Below, piece by piece: positions 49,131-61,465 of a DNA stretch of 64,000 bases. The notes under the pieces are model-generated. The model searched no databases. It saw nothing but the letters and a program-made list of their open reading frames with translations, and was not told the origin of the DNA. Position 1 is the stretch's first letter; each line of letters opens with the position of its first letter. The translations under genes and the position numbers were made by a program. The DNA comes from Collybia mongolica (Eukaryota; Basidiomycota; Agaricomycetes; Agaricales; Clitocybaceae), in the NCBI GenBank assembly GCA_013420905.1, contig JAAXNY010000001.1, positions 2,976,001 through 3,040,000 of the forward strand, given 5' to 3'.

Positions 49131-49470
49131 GAGATAGATTCACGTTGTTGGACTCCTGCCAGCATTGTAAAGCAGCGGTGAAATGGTGAATTTGTGACGA
49201 CGCGAAGTGTGACCAGACGCAGCGGGTGCATGATATGTTTGTAACCTCACGTGAGGGGTGCTCACAACGCGTGTTTGTGGAAAACGTAATAAGGTCATTG
49301 CGTTGGTAGGAATTCCACAGCATGTAATGAATTACAGATTACATTGATGTACAAGGCGACGCGAAACGTATAGATAATGTACGTACAATTATCGCCCTCA
49401 CGATAAGTTGATTACAATCCTTCTCTGTATTTACCAATACAGCAGCGTCCTTCCGAAGATCTCCACAGGC

Positions 49471-51423
49471 TTACAGCTTCGCGCGCGCTGCCATCTTCTC
49501 CTGCAGCCTTGCCTAAGAAACAGAAGAGTTGAAAGTCAGTGATGGAATCGAAGCCTTGATAACGATAGACGCACGTTGACTTTATCCATATACACGTCAG
49601 TGATGACCCAGTGCTCCCTCTTCATATCCTTTCCGTGGATAGCGATGGCCAGATCCTTCGTCATAATTCCATCCTTGTCAATGACCTCGACACAAGCACG
49701 CTCCAAGTCAAGACACCAGTCCCGCAGAGCATCGTTGCCATCGAGCTTGGCGCGGTGAAGGAGACCACGGGTCCACGCGAAGATGGACGCGACGGGGTTA
49801 GTAGAAGTTTCGTTCCCCTTCTGCCATTCACGATAGTGGCGAGTCACGGTGCCTAACGCACGGGAGTCGAATAAGCTTGAGCAACTAGCAGACAGTGGAG
49901 AGCGTACCATGTGCAGCCTCGCTCTCAATGATCTTTCCGTCAGGCGTGATAAGTTCACTAGTCATCATCCCCAAACTTCCAAAGCCTTGTGCAAGGATGT
50001 CACTCTGAACATCACCATCGTAGTTCTTGGTGGCCCAAACAAATCCGCCAGCGGACTTGATGGCTTGTGCGACCATGTCATCAATCAGGCGATGCTCATA
50101 ATAAATACCGGCTTTCTCAAAAAGGGCTTTGTACTGTGACTCGTATACTTCCTGGAAGATGTCCTTGAACCGACCGTCATATTTCTTGAGAATTGTGTTC
50201 TTAGTAGACATGAACTGTGAGGCGTGTCATAAGCTGAGTTTAAAATATGTAGCAGTAACCATTGCTAACCAGAGGCATCTTCTTGGCCAAGGCCATCTTG
50301 AAGGAGGAGTGGGCAAAACCAGTGATAGACTAAAATATAATGAGCGCCAAGTAGACAGTGTTGGCTGAAGGGAACTGACATCATCTGTGTTGTACATGGC
50401 CATAGCAACACCTTTGCCAACGAAGTCGTAAACATTCATTGTCGTAGCAGGAGAGCCGTTAGCAGGTGTGTACACGAGCTGGAGCTTTCCGGGTCCGGGA
50501 GCGACAAAATCAGTTGAGCGGTACTAGATATGCACCAGGTGAGCACGTAAACAAATTAGAGGGTTAATCTGCCTACTTGGTCACCGAATGCATGCCGACC
50601 GATGACAATGGGGTTGATCCAACCTGGGATAGGCTTGGGTATCCGTTCCAGCACGATGGGCTCACGGAAGACGGTGCCTCCCAGGATGTTACGAATCTGA
50701 GAAAAAAACAATGAGTTGTGGGAATGGCGAGACAAAGGGCGAGGACTTACAGTTCCGTTAGGACTCCTCCACATCTCCTTGAGCTTGAACTCTTCGACGC
50801 GAGCCTCATCTGGTGTAATGGTCGCACACTTGATTCCTACACTGTGTTTAATGATGGCATTCGCAGCATCAACAGTGACTTGGTCGTTCGTCTGGATGAC
50901 AGAAAGGTGAGTCTAGGCTCGGGGGAACTGAAAAGCACGCGCACCTTGTCTCGGTGCTCTAGTCCAAGGTCGAAGTACTTGATATCAAGTTGCAAGTACG
51001 GCAGGATGAGCTGATTTCGAGTATGAGTACCACCTCTGTGGAATCACAGCAAAAACATACCTCCTCACGGATCTTCTTCCAGATGATCCGGGTCATCTCA
51101 TCTCCGTCGAGCTCCACTACAGGGTTTTGAACAACAATCTTTTTGTGCATATCCGAGTCTGTAAAAGAGTGTGAGGATAGGTAAGGATGTAGAGTGAGGA
51201 AAATACAAGACTAGCGCCTGGAAATACGGGATCGGAAGAGCGCATGGGTAATATGACCCGAGAGCCGGTCAAGGAAAAGGAAAAGGAAAGGGGACTCACG
51301 CAGTCTGAGGGATCCGGTGAAGTTGCGGACGGTGGAGTAGGTGGTTGGAGCCCATGTTCTCGATCTAGATGCACCAAGGTGATTAGATAGGGTGCGTACA
51401 TTGCGAGCATATGTTGTCCACAT
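49471..51423 (-). CDS. IDP1: NADP-dependent isocitrate dehydrogenase, mitochondrial and probably peroxisomal
   Basis: Ten exons (51423-51300, 51158-51061, 51010-50945, 50891-50751, 50696-50577, 50523-50380, 50329-50270, 50214-49908, 49852-49575, 49512-49471) give 459 aa. The enzyme oxidises isocitrate to 2-oxoglutarate and makes NADPH. Core motifs: [52 protein letters not shown]. Exon 1 encodes about 41 residues rich in Arg, Ser and Thr without acids, a matrix-targeting leader. A second ATG early in exon 2 (51150) would give a leaderless form. The C-terminus is Ala-Lys-Leu, a peroxisomal PTS1 type. Confidence 0.94.
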
Positions 51424-52170
51424 CGTGTAGACTAGTACGGGCTGCAGCAGGATAACCTGGCTCCGCTGGTGAGTTATGTGGCAAGGAATAAAAGAGGAAA
51501 CAACGTGCAAGCCGTGATATAGCAGACTCGGCCGGCGACCAGATGGGTTTCTGATCACAAGGCCCGACTTTTAGGCGGTCAGCATGTGGTCAAACAGTGC
51601 GGTCCTCTACCAAACATACCCGGCTCTAGACAGTTCTATTACTGTGCATCATTCCTCGCTGTCAATAAGCCTGAGTGAAATTCGAGCGCCCGCCTACTGC
51701 AATAGCTTCGATTGACCTTCCATCTCCCGGTTGCGAGATCGGAGACAAGGGTTTCCAACTTTCCGTAGATGTCCGAGTCGGCGGAATGTGGCATTTATTA
51801 TCGTGGCGAGGTGAACGGTCAGCGGAACTTGTCGCCTAGATTATTTCGGGACAGGAAGTGTTCAGGCTGTTTCTCTCAAACCAGGGCTTTTGTGGCATGT
51901 GAACGGGTCCCCCGACGCGAACCTTCACTCAGTTGAGCGAACCAGTATCGTTCTCATAATTTGCACTAATATACATATGCGACACGTAATTGTAAACCTA
52001 TGTCCAGATATCGCCAATTTCTATTCCGGAGCTTAAGAGTAGTATCCCTTGTGCTGATTCAATCTATCGAGTGAGACAAGCACGAGGAGGGATGAATGAA
52101 GGGGTGGGCTTCTCTTTCCTAGTTTCTTGGGACAACTCGGCGGCTGTTCAGATGGGTTTAACAACACGCT
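51424..52170. other. intergenic region
   Basis: IDP1 promoter and the 3' flank of the next minus-strand gene. No coding frame or repeat recognised. Confidence 0.4.
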
Positions 52171-53951
52171 TTAGGCCGTTACATCCACGACGTGCAAATG
52201 GTGAATGCTGTGGGTTCCCCCACTCTTCCCTATGAGGCTGGAGAAGAGTTCCTCCAGTGTTGTGTATGTGCTGCCCTCTATGTCCAAGGGGATGAAGCGC
52301 AGCTCAAGAGAGTATGGATTCTCGAAAACGCCAACCCGTATGCCCAGATTGTGGGTGGTGCATGGCAAATTGGGGGGGACAGGAAACTGCTTATAACCGA
52401 GGTATATGTGGATTGCCTCAGGGCCTGGCCATTGATAGTTGCTGAAAGCACTGACGAGCTCGCTGGTGGTGACCAAATGTGGTCTCAGACACATGTACAG
52501 CTTTTCATTGTCGTCAAGGTGGCAACCATAATGGTTCTCTGTAGCGGTAAGCCAGTGCTCTAATTCCTCCTCGGAGAAGCCTATGAGGGATGGGTTTCCG
52601 TGAACATGTGGGGTGGCGGGCATGGCATTGGGTGTATTGTTCAATGGTACCTGTTTTCCTTGGTTAATAACATTTTGATGGCTTCCTGGGTCAGAGGCAC
52701 TGTGCACCAGAGGTGATTAACATATTTCTTGAGATAAAATGACTATGCTTACTGTGCTTCGTGCAAAGAGGAATGATCATGTGGCAAAGTGGGCCTTTGG
52801 GGATTCTGCGTGCAAGTTGACTGGTACTTTTCCAGGTCATCGAATCTTTACATACCTCACGTTAATGCCAAGTACGAAGTTAAGACAGAGCCTGGCACTC
52901 ACGGATTCGCGCAAGAGTGAGACGCTTGAACCATGGGATCTATTTGTCCACCGATATCATCATCTCCGCGCTTTCTTTTGTTGGAGCCTTGAAGTTCTGC
53001 TGCTGATGTAAATGACTGCCCCTCGTTGTAACCCTCATCCTCATATATGGGGGTAGGGACGACTGTGGAAGGTGTATAGGGCCGGGGATGTACAGGTGGT
53101 GGGTGCATGGAAGATGACGATGCGACAGGTCCTGCAGGGGAGTGTAGATACGGCAGGGTGACTAGTGAGTCCTGAAGAGAGTTCGCGATGGCAGTCCTGA
53201 TATTACGGGCTTCCTCTTGAAGGAGGTGATTGCATTCGAGGTTGTCATCATGTGGGGGACTGTGTGGGTCTTCACTATCCAGGGTTGGTGAACCCGCCAA
53301 AGAAGCAGGAACGTCTACCGCCCGCCGTTTGCCAGCTGCCTTTGAGGACAGCACAGGCGGAGCCTTGGGGACGGCACTGGTTGGCCAAGAGGATTGCAAT
53401 GCAATCGTGGGGTATATATACGGAATATTTGATGGCCTACTCGCATGATGGTGAGATGGAATAACAGTGATTGGTGACACATGGCCAAGTTGTGTAGCGG
53501 AAGCGTTATGCAACGTTGTCGCCACAGGGGTCTTCGATCCCTCCATTCCCTCGTCTTCGTCGCCGAATAAATTCTTGAATACCTCAGAAGAGGTGGGGGA
53601 GGGAGGCTCCCCAGGGTCTGGTAGGACTGCAGCAATGACCGGCCCCTGGGGTTGCTTTCCTCTGTCGAAGCTGAAAATATCTCTTGTGACAGTGGAGCGA
53701 ACTGGGGAAGGTACGTCTCCCGGCGCGGTCGCTGGAAGGACAACCGTAGCCGGGGCAGGGACATGGTGATGTCGGAGGTTTGCTACCCGCGGCGCCGCCA
53801 AAGCGCGCACATTGTTGTGGCTGGATAGACCACTTCTACCACAATCAACCCCCGACTCGGTGGATGCGGGAGGTGTAGTCATAGCCAATGTCGGGAGGTT
53901 GGCGTAGGCGGCAGCAGGAACATTGACTGGGACCTGTCGTGGGTAGGACAT
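52171..53951 (-). CDS. uncharacterised Pro/Ser/His-rich protein
   Basis: Modelled as two exons (53951-52903 and 52699-52171), 525 aa. The splice keeps phase (CC|T), but the 203-nt intron is long for this window and may hide another exon. Residues 1-350 are Pro-, Ser-, His- and Thr-rich with a basic Gly-Lys-Arg-Arg-Ala patch and a Lys-Arg-Lys-Arg near 330, possible nuclear signals. The C-terminal 120 residues look globular: Phe-Ser-Glu-Glu-Glu-Leu-Glu-His-Trp-Leu, His-Ile-Tyr-Leu-Gly-Tyr, Val-Gly-Val-Phe-Glu-Asn-Pro-Tyr-Ser-Leu-Glu-Leu-Arg. No family recognised. It might be a lineage-specific transcription-associated protein, but that is a guess from composition. Confidence 0.55.
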
Positions 53952-54638
53952 GTTGATTAAAGTGATAAACGGGTGGAGACCTAACGAGTTGTGGAGGGGT
54001 TATAAACGACGGCAATAGGATGAAGTGGGTTATTGGGGCAGGAGGGCGAATGTGGGGGGAATAGGGTTGTAAGTTGGGCAGAGGTTGGATATGGTGATTT
54101 TATAATTATGTGGTCGGAGACTGGGCGAAGTAAGAACAATGGACAAACCGCGTTATATAGTAACGCGACTTAGCCGAACAGCGATGGCCATATGCTGCGT
54201 GACCGCAATCACGACGCGTTCAACCCTCAGTAGCCCACGATACGGAGGAGATCCATACTTCAGAGTGCAACCTATGGAAAAAGGCGAGATATGCCTGTTC
54301 ACGACCTCGGTGATAGAACCAATTGTCATTGATTCGATGCTACTCACCACTTTTGTAGGGCCCTCGAGCTCAACAATACTGTCAATCTCGCTTTGACCAC
54401 TTACCAAACATAATGTATAAGCTCGTTCACTGATTCATTGGTTCTTCATCTCATTTATTAGGTAGCCAGCGGGTAGATAAGTATAAAACACGATGGCAGG
54501 CGTACTGATATTTCGAGAGTGCAATGTCCCAAACCTAGAAAAGCACGAACACCGAAACAACTATCCTGCATCACAATAAAGTTTCACCTGAATGGCACAA
54601 CGGGGCAAAATGAGGGCGCGTCTATATATCAAAACATT
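53952..54638. other. intergenic region
   Basis: About 0.7 kb. Two mirror-image frames (54139-54396 and 54153-54407) of about 85 codons overlap on opposite strands without family resemblance. It probably holds the promoter of the gene ending at 52171 and the arginase 3' UTR. Confidence 0.4.
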
Positions 54639-56008
54639 TCACTGACCTAGTGCAGATCTTACCAACGAGCACCCAACTGCGACGGTCTGTTCAACGCTCG
54701 CATCATCCGCGAGCGAAGGGTTCACCTCCTATGAGTCTATCAGATATGCCACTCATAATATAATAAGGCCTTGGTTCTTACAACGAGGTCCAATGCCACC
54801 AACAGTCCAGTCTCGCATATCGCCTCACAGATGTAATGGCCTTCTCTAAAGGTGAGCCCTCCACGTACCTTCGTAGGGGTGGATGGTCAACATCTACACA
54901 CATGAGAGAGAATGCAACTTCTTACGGGCGTGCCAGTTGATGGTGCGACAGAAGGATCTAAAGCGTCGACATCGAAGCTCAGATGTATTGGGAGGTCCCT
55001 CTTGGGGTTGACATGGTCAAGCGCCATCTCAACAACCTTTCCGATGCCGTATTTGTCAACATCGTGCATGCTGAAGGCTTTGATATTGTTCTCGCGTAAG
55101 ATGCGCTTCTCGCCCACGTCGACGTCGCGCAATCCAATGTACACGAGGCGCTCAGCCGTGAGAAGAGGCTTCACCCACGAGAATTCAGCGACCTTGCTTC
55201 CGAGACCAAGCAGGAACGACACTGGCATACCATGGATATTACCTAGAAGTTTAAGTGAGTCAGCTTGAACTTAGCCTTCGAAAATCAACGCTGACCTGAA
55301 TCAGTAGATTCTGCGGTATTAATATCCGCATGAGCATCAATCCAGATGACACAGGCATTAGGGTGTACACTTTATGTAAGACGTCATTCTTTCTTCTTCA
55401 ACAGCCGAAAAGTAATCGTGTATACCTCAGAGTCCCCGAGATTGTGCCTATCGCCTATTGGGACATGTGAGCTTCAGAAGACAAGACCAGCAAAGCTTAA
55501 CACCCTACCAACGAATGATCACCACCAAGAGTGATGGGCATTTCCTTGTTTCTGGCATGCGCCTCGACCACTTTTGCGACGGACTCGTTCACGCGCGATA
55601 CCAGCCTCGGGTTCTTGAGAATGCCAATGGGTGGGTCATCCAGGACTTTGATGTCCTCAAACTGATGATGTCCGTCGAATTTAACTTTCCAGCCCAGGCC
55701 GGCGAGTTGGTCAATGAGCCCTGCCTCAACGAGATGGATGGGGCCTTTGTCAACGCCTAACTTGGGCTGGGAATAAACGTCAGGGGAAATACGACATGGG
55801 GTGGTAGCATCGACTAACTTGACCACCACTGAATACATTCCAGCATTTTCATCAGGTTCAATATTAGACAGTAATGGGGGAAGGGCGCATACCTGAAAGA
55901 ACAGCCTACAATCTGCAGAGAGGATTATTTCAATTCCCAATCAGGAAAATAACGGGTGAAGCCAAGACTGACCGCTGCCGTTTTAGGTTCGGATATAAAT
56001 CGAGACAT
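54639..56008 (-). CDS. CAR1: arginase
   Basis: Nine exons (56008-55973, 55912-55893, 55828-55819, 55766-55509, 55454-55426, 55369-55296, 55242-54926, 54868-54782, 54728-54639) give 306 aa, standard for arginase. It hydrolyses arginine to ornithine and urea. All three manganese motifs are intact: Gly-Gly-Asp-His-Ser at 103-107, Asp-Ala-His-Ala-Asp at 129-133, and Ser-Phe-Asp-Val-Asp-Ala-Leu-Asp-Pro at 231-239. The N-terminus Lys-Thr-Ala-Ala-Ile-Val-Gly-Cys-Ser-Phe-Ser-Gly-Gly-Gln reads correctly only with the 20-nt exon 2 and the 10-nt exon 3. The C-terminus ends Val-Gly-Cys-Ser-Leu-Val-Arg-Ser-Ala-Leu-Gly-Gln, slightly shorter than usual. Confidence 0.94.
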
Positions 56009-56473
56009 TTGGGTAAAGAGGGGGTGGTAATTTCGAGGGAAAAGTTAGAGAGGACGATGGGATGGAGTGTATAGTGGCTAGCGTCCCTATTTAAGTATGT
56101 AAAAAAATTAGCTTTACCAGTTCCCGATGGCGCATTCAAGATCCGGACCCAAGGGCCTGGGCCGTTATACTAATGCTGTTGTTGGCTTTACTCCATTACC
56201 GATCATTATAGCTTTTAAGAGCAAATTTCCCAGCTTTAGGGCGTGGTTTGCTGTACACGTTATGTGGGAGCTTGAGGTGATGTATTGGAATTCCGATGGA
56301 GGGCAACACCACGTGCCACCATATTAAACTACCCACAACCTAAATCTTAGCAAAGGCGCAGCGTCAACGGCGCTACACCATCCCCAAAAATTCATGTAAT
56401 TATGTATGCGCAACAGCATTCTTTCACTGCGTATATTTTTTGCAACGGCCGTGATGGAAAAAATAATTGTAGG
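56009..56473. other. arginase promoter and SOF1 intergenic spacer
   Basis: About 465 bp. A TTAAATAG element about 85 bp upstream of the arginase start (near 56090, minus strand) could serve as a TATA box. Otherwise nothing recognised. Confidence 0.4.
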
Positions 56474-58253
56474 TTACGTCTGCTCAACAACAACGATTTT
56501 TTTCCTTGCAGCCTGTGGTTTTGATTCCCCTGCCCGTGTGTGCTTCCTTCTCCTTTCCTCTTTAACACGTTGTGCATCCAGCATCGTCCGTTTGAGTTTG
56601 GACGCCTGATATACAGACTTTGGAAGATGTCGTGCCCTATAATGCAGGAAGATAGATTAATTTGACGGCACTGAGGGGTTATGGACGGAACTACACACCT
56701 CGCTACCTTCCCTACTTGAGTATCCATCTTCCACCGATCCTTAAGGCTCTCCCTGTATTCCATCGCAGCTCTTTCTCGAGCAGTGATTACACCAAGCTTG
56801 TCAGATGCTTTTGCTTTCCATATGCGGACGTTCCCATCATCGGAACCAGTCAACACGAATCGTGCATCACCTGAGAATATTGATGACGTGACTCTAATGA
56901 ACGACCCAGAATAAAGGTTGGAACCGCAACAGGCTAGAAAAGCTCCCACCTTTGCATACGTTTTGTGTGGTAGACTTCTGGCGTGTGGCCTTGGCCTTCC
57001 TTCCATATCCTCACTGTGCGATCCCATCCCCCACTTACGAACTCTAAACCTGTCGGACTCCAATCGCAACTCATCACAGCAGCGACATGAGCTTTATAGA
57101 TTTGACTTGGCGTTTGGAGATGCCGGATGTCGAACGTATAGAGGTTATGGTCTTCTGATGCAAGGAGCACTGTCGTGGGGAATGTGGGTGACCAAGCGAG
57201 CGAGTTACTTCGCATCTGTAAATCCCCACGTCAGGCGCGTCACGTCGGATTTGAGGAAGGATAGATGCACACCTGCATGACTACTCGCCGCTCGGCTTTT
57301 CCGGTCCGGATGTCGTAGAGAGTAAACGTGCGGTCAGATCCAATACTAGCAAGGACGGAGGATTCACTAAGGTTGAACCGCACACTTGTAATCGTTTCGG
57401 TTGAGGTAGGGAATGTGAGGTTCGAGACGGGTGCGCTTCTATGGATTCATGAATACTCCGTTAGGCAAGTCGGGGTGGTCACTGACTTTGTTTCATCCCA
57501 TATTTGAACGAGGTTTGATGCGGTCGCGAACAAAGGATCTGTTCTGTGATGATCTATGGAACTGACATATACGATAAGAAGGGGTTCCTCGAACGTTTAG
57601 AGGATTTCATACTTGAATGCTGATTTTCCGGGGAAGATATTCAAGGGCTGTCGGAGTGAGATTGTTGGGAATGTCAGATGAGGAAAGACAAGAATGTGCA
57701 CACACAGTTTGCGACGATCCACTCGCGATGGACCAAAGTTTGATATTTCGGTCAACACCACAGCTCAGTAACCGATCGCCATCGACAAAACACAGGCCGG
57801 AGACTTTTCCTTTGTGTGCTTGCGGCAGTGATACAAGTCTATTTCGTGTTGAGAGATTATGCAGAATGATGCCTAGAAAACAATTAAATCACTACCCGTA
57901 CCACTTATCACACCCGACGCACCTCCATCCCAGCTTCCACTAGCAACTGTCGTCAACGATCCAGGCTGGCGCGTGAGCACTTCGACAGCATCGATATGAC
58001 CTTCTAAACTATCTACAAATGGCTTTGCAAATATGCGATCCATTTTTGCAGCATTTAGTGCACGCGTTCGCTCGCGTGCTCTCGAAAACGGATGCATGAG
58101 GGGATCTAAATTCCTTGATGTTGGCGTAGGGTCCCCTGGCCGAATAGGCAGATGGGCCTCAGGTGCATGTTGCAAAACCGAAATTTTCTAGGAAAACACA
58201 AGCTTGAATATTCATGGGAGAAGTCTAGAAAGGATTTTCGTACCCACCACCAT
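56474..58253 (-). CDS. SOF1: rRNA-processing WD40 protein Sof1/DCAF13
   Basis: Nine exons (58253-58248, 58187-57923, 57872-57706, 57647-57613, 57561-57487, 57438-57273, 57215-56950, 56893-56699, 56636-56474) give 445 aa, the length I recall for human DCAF13. It is a nucleolar component of the U3 snoRNP / small-subunit processome for 18S rRNA maturation. Residues 25-70 carry Arg-Asn-Leu-Asp-Pro and Arg-Ala-Leu-Asn-Ala-Ala-Lys. WD repeats follow (Gly-Ser-Trp-Asp-Gly, Asp-Arg-Asn-Ile-Lys-Leu-Trp, Gly-Gly-Trp-Asp-Arg-Thr-Val-Arg-Ile-Trp, Gly-Ser-Asp-Asp-Gly-Asn-Val-Arg-Ile-Trp). The C-terminal Sof1-like domain (about 360-445) is basic: Arg-His-Leu-Pro-Lys-Ser-Val-Tyr, then Arg-Arg-Lys-His-Thr-Arg. 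The start is a 6-nt exon (ATG GTG); it is the weakest part of the model. Confidence 0.92.
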
Positions 58254-58811
58254 GAAAGACTGATATGGTGCGTATTTGGGCTAACGCCAACTGCCTGCAA
58301 TGAGTAAGAACGACTTGAATAGCCAGGCACCTGAGGGATAAAAATGTATGATTTGAATATGTGCTAATTACGTAACCTCGTTAGCGATCAATAAAGCTTT
58401 CGATCATTGAATTTTTGAAAAAAATAGAATTAATTAAGTTGTAGATCTTCAAGTAGTAGTATGTAGCGTTCACAAAGCCAAACTTCCAGACTCCTGTCAA
58501 TTACGCCAATACATTACAACTAGCGCCCTATGTCTTTCCAATCTCTCAATTTGATCTCCTTCAGGCTTGACATGACCAACATCTGCTCGATAGCAACCGA
58601 AAATCTGATGTTGCTGTTTGGCAACCAACGATTCTGCAAACCTCTCTCTCTCTTCTAACTTTATTCTTCTCTTTTTCGAGGCGCGGGTCGGTCGGTCGCA
58701 GCTAGCTCTGCATTCCACTCTTTTGTACAGGCCAATCATTTCAGTACCGGACAGTCTCTTCCTACACTCTTGAAATGCTCTGCGTCCTTTGAGCATATCA
58801 CATCACCGTAA
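58254..58811. other. divergent promoter region
   Basis: Upstream DNA shared by SOF1 and the membrane-protein gene. A 99-codon minus-strand frame at 58497-58796 is basic and unrecognised; it most likely reflects chance, as it sits directly in front of the 58812 start. Confidence 0.4.
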
Positions 58812-61465
58812 ATGGGATCACTCTGTCTCTCCTCTGCTTCAATCCTTCGTTGCGAATCGTTTACTCGAATTCAAGTCATTCTCTTGGTCGTCCCAACCGC
58901 TCTGGAAGTTATCTTCTCAACGTCCCTAGTGTTCACCAACTGGGGATCTAGCAGGTAAGTTTAACGTCTTGCCTGTCTCCTCAGCTCCACGAATATTTAC
59001 GTCCTATATGATGTGCCCCCCTTCGCTTGGGTCTGTCATCATCTAATATTTACTGACTTTTCTTTGTCCAGACGGCATCTCTGGCTCACAGCGGAAGGAT
59101 GGATCTACTTCGGTCTAACTCTTGTTGAGATGTTATCCCATATTCTCCCCGCTGCGCGGGACAGTGCAGATGTTTATAAAGTATTTGATACAGTCCTTGG
59201 TGAGTGCGCGCAAGACTTCGACGATCCCAGATACTGAACTCCTTTTTCTCGAAAGCCGCGACTTCTTTTCTACCAATTCTGCTGTACATGGTCTTCGTTT
59301 TTCTCCTTTCTCAGGCGGAGCTCATCAACATACTCCCTGCACGTTTTCAAACTATTGCGAAGCTTATGATTCTAATATTTATCCCGGCTATTGTCGCTCT
59401 CAATGAGGTAGCATCGTTTATTGGAGTGTCATATCGTTAGTACTTTTGCGCTATCTGATTCCGCCTCACTTGACACGCCGAAAACAGGTCTTATTCCTGT
59501 TGGGCCTATGCTTGTCCCCACGATCGGTTTTAAAACTTCCAGAGATCAAATTCTCTGGACCTTTTTTACCAGCCTTACCCTTGCTCTCCTTACAGCATAT
59601 CAAGCGATTAATTTCAGCCTTGCATTTTATCGACTCACCAAAGTCTTCATCGACCAGCGGCGGATCGAAACCGGCTCTAGTGAGGAGATTCATTTGTTCA
59701 ACGGCATAGGATGGATTAGTGGGGGTTATAAATTGGGTGCAATTGAGACTGTAGTGGGATTCGCGGCGAGTGGTTTTGGGGCTGCATTTACTCGGCGCAT
59801 TATTCGGTTTTTGGCACGAGCCTTTTTGTGCATCGGTTTGGTTAAAGGGTGAGTCCTTTTGCCTCAAACGGTTGGCATAAACTAACATGGACTAGTGTGG
59901 ATTCTGTTGAAGACTTCCAACAGGTTCGCAACGAATTGGGAAGAAACCATAAAGATTACCGTCGTTCCAGACTCCGTGAATTCATATCAAACCCTCGATT
60001 GAGCACATTCCGCCAACTCACACCCACTGCAACGGCGTTCCATGCAACACCACGCGCTCCATATGGCCTTTCTCAGTCTTCTTCAGCACAAGCTACGGGC
60101 AGCCTCCCGGGAATGAAACAATTTACCACAATTAAAGACTTTACAAGACTTCGAGACGGTTCTGAGAAGCCCCGCGAACGCGTGACAGTTCATTTTGACA
60201 ACGGTGCCCCTACTCTCCATATGCGCTTCTCGGCTCTAGAATTTCCCTCCCCGATCTTCAATATCAGGTCTCGCCCACAGTCAGAGTGGGTGCCGGTGTC
60301 CCGGCTCGTATCTTATAACCCAACGATACATCAAGTCCCACCAAGCGCCCCATCTATTCTAAGCTCATTGGAACTATCAGATTCCGGGCCGCGGTTGACA
60401 AGTCTTCCGCGCCCGCATAACCTACCGGCCCAACAACCACGTACACAATCAACTTACAGCATTGCTGAATCGTATTCTTCCCTCAGTGATGTTCGTGAAC
60501 TTACTTCACAATTCCCTGGCCCGCCTCCTCGTACCTTAGAAACTGTGAAACAATCTCCAGCTCCTAATACGCAGGAGGACTTTTGGGAACCTCCATCTCC
60601 CGCATCTATCCATAATGAGGATATTGGATCGAGCGTGTCACACAACTCTTCAATATCGAAAAGAAAGCCAGTACCTGCCCTGTCACCAATTTACTCTCTT
60701 GCCAATCCATTTGGCAGCAATGAAGAGTTGCCCACAGTCGTTCCCCTATCAATTCCCCTCGGCCAACCAATTCATACGTTACGAAACCGAAACGCACAGC
60801 CCAACTATGATGTAAGTCCGCCCACCAGTGCAACCACAACGCCCATGACGATTATGTCCGGCTATACACAGACCCTGACCGGACAGTCAGTGTTGACGCC
60901 TGACACGGGTAATGGATTCGTTGACCTCGGGATTGCCCCGCATAGTGGCAAATCGAGGGAGCTGACGGGGAGCAGTGGGACGGCCAAACCAATCGATTGG
61001 ATCGACTATGATGCAATTGGGCCAATCGACAAGCTCCCTTCAATTGTCATAGACGAAGGGCATAAGGGTCGTGTCCGAATTGCTTCAGATGCGATGTCTT
61101 ATCGGGAGAGCGATCTGCGCCAGAGTGAAGGCCTGGATGGACTGGCCATTCCATGGCTGAAATCCCCGGAAGTCGAGGAGGAGCGCAGATTGGCGAGAGC
61201 GATGAAGAGGACACAGCTCAGTAGAATCAAGAGTATTGGAAAGGCTCCTAGACGATCAACACCTACTCCTGTCAGGACTCGGTACGCAAGGGGAAGTTTG
61301 CACATTGAACCCATCATGATCCCACCTAAGGAGCGCGGCATGACAGAAGCCGTCCAAGGAAGTCTGGATTCGACCAACAGCCGTAGTGTTCTGAGAGACT
61401 CTGAGGTGTTGGGCATAGAAGACGGTAGTTTGGCCAAGTTATCGAAAGAGAGAGGCTACTTCTGA
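58812..61465 (+). CDS. multi-pass membrane protein with long Ser/Pro-rich tail
   Basis: Five exons (58812-58954, 59072-59199, 59256-59435, 59488-59848, 59896-61465) give 793 aa; all splice phases agree. Hydrophobic segments lie at about residues 21-42, 57-74, 95-110, 127-149, 172-198, and two more near 225-265, so six or seven helices. A polar tail of about 525 residues follows, rich in Ser, Thr and Pro, with several Pro-Pro patches and Arg/Lys-Ser sites, probably cytoplasmic. The arrangement is receptor-like, but I find no rhodopsin, Ste2, Ste3, Git3 or PQ-loop signature. No function can be assigned. A new-to-family receptor, a channel or a cell-surface scaffold are all possible. Confidence 0.7.

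Noticed and set aside
53230..53769. Plus-strand frames of 70-100 codons
   Set aside because: They are shadows of the Pro/Ser-rich minus-strand coding exon; composition and frame continuity favour the minus strand.
58497..58796. 99-codon minus-strand frame
   Set aside because: Basic, low complexity and located in the shared promoter of SOF1 and the membrane-protein gene; no homology that I can recall.
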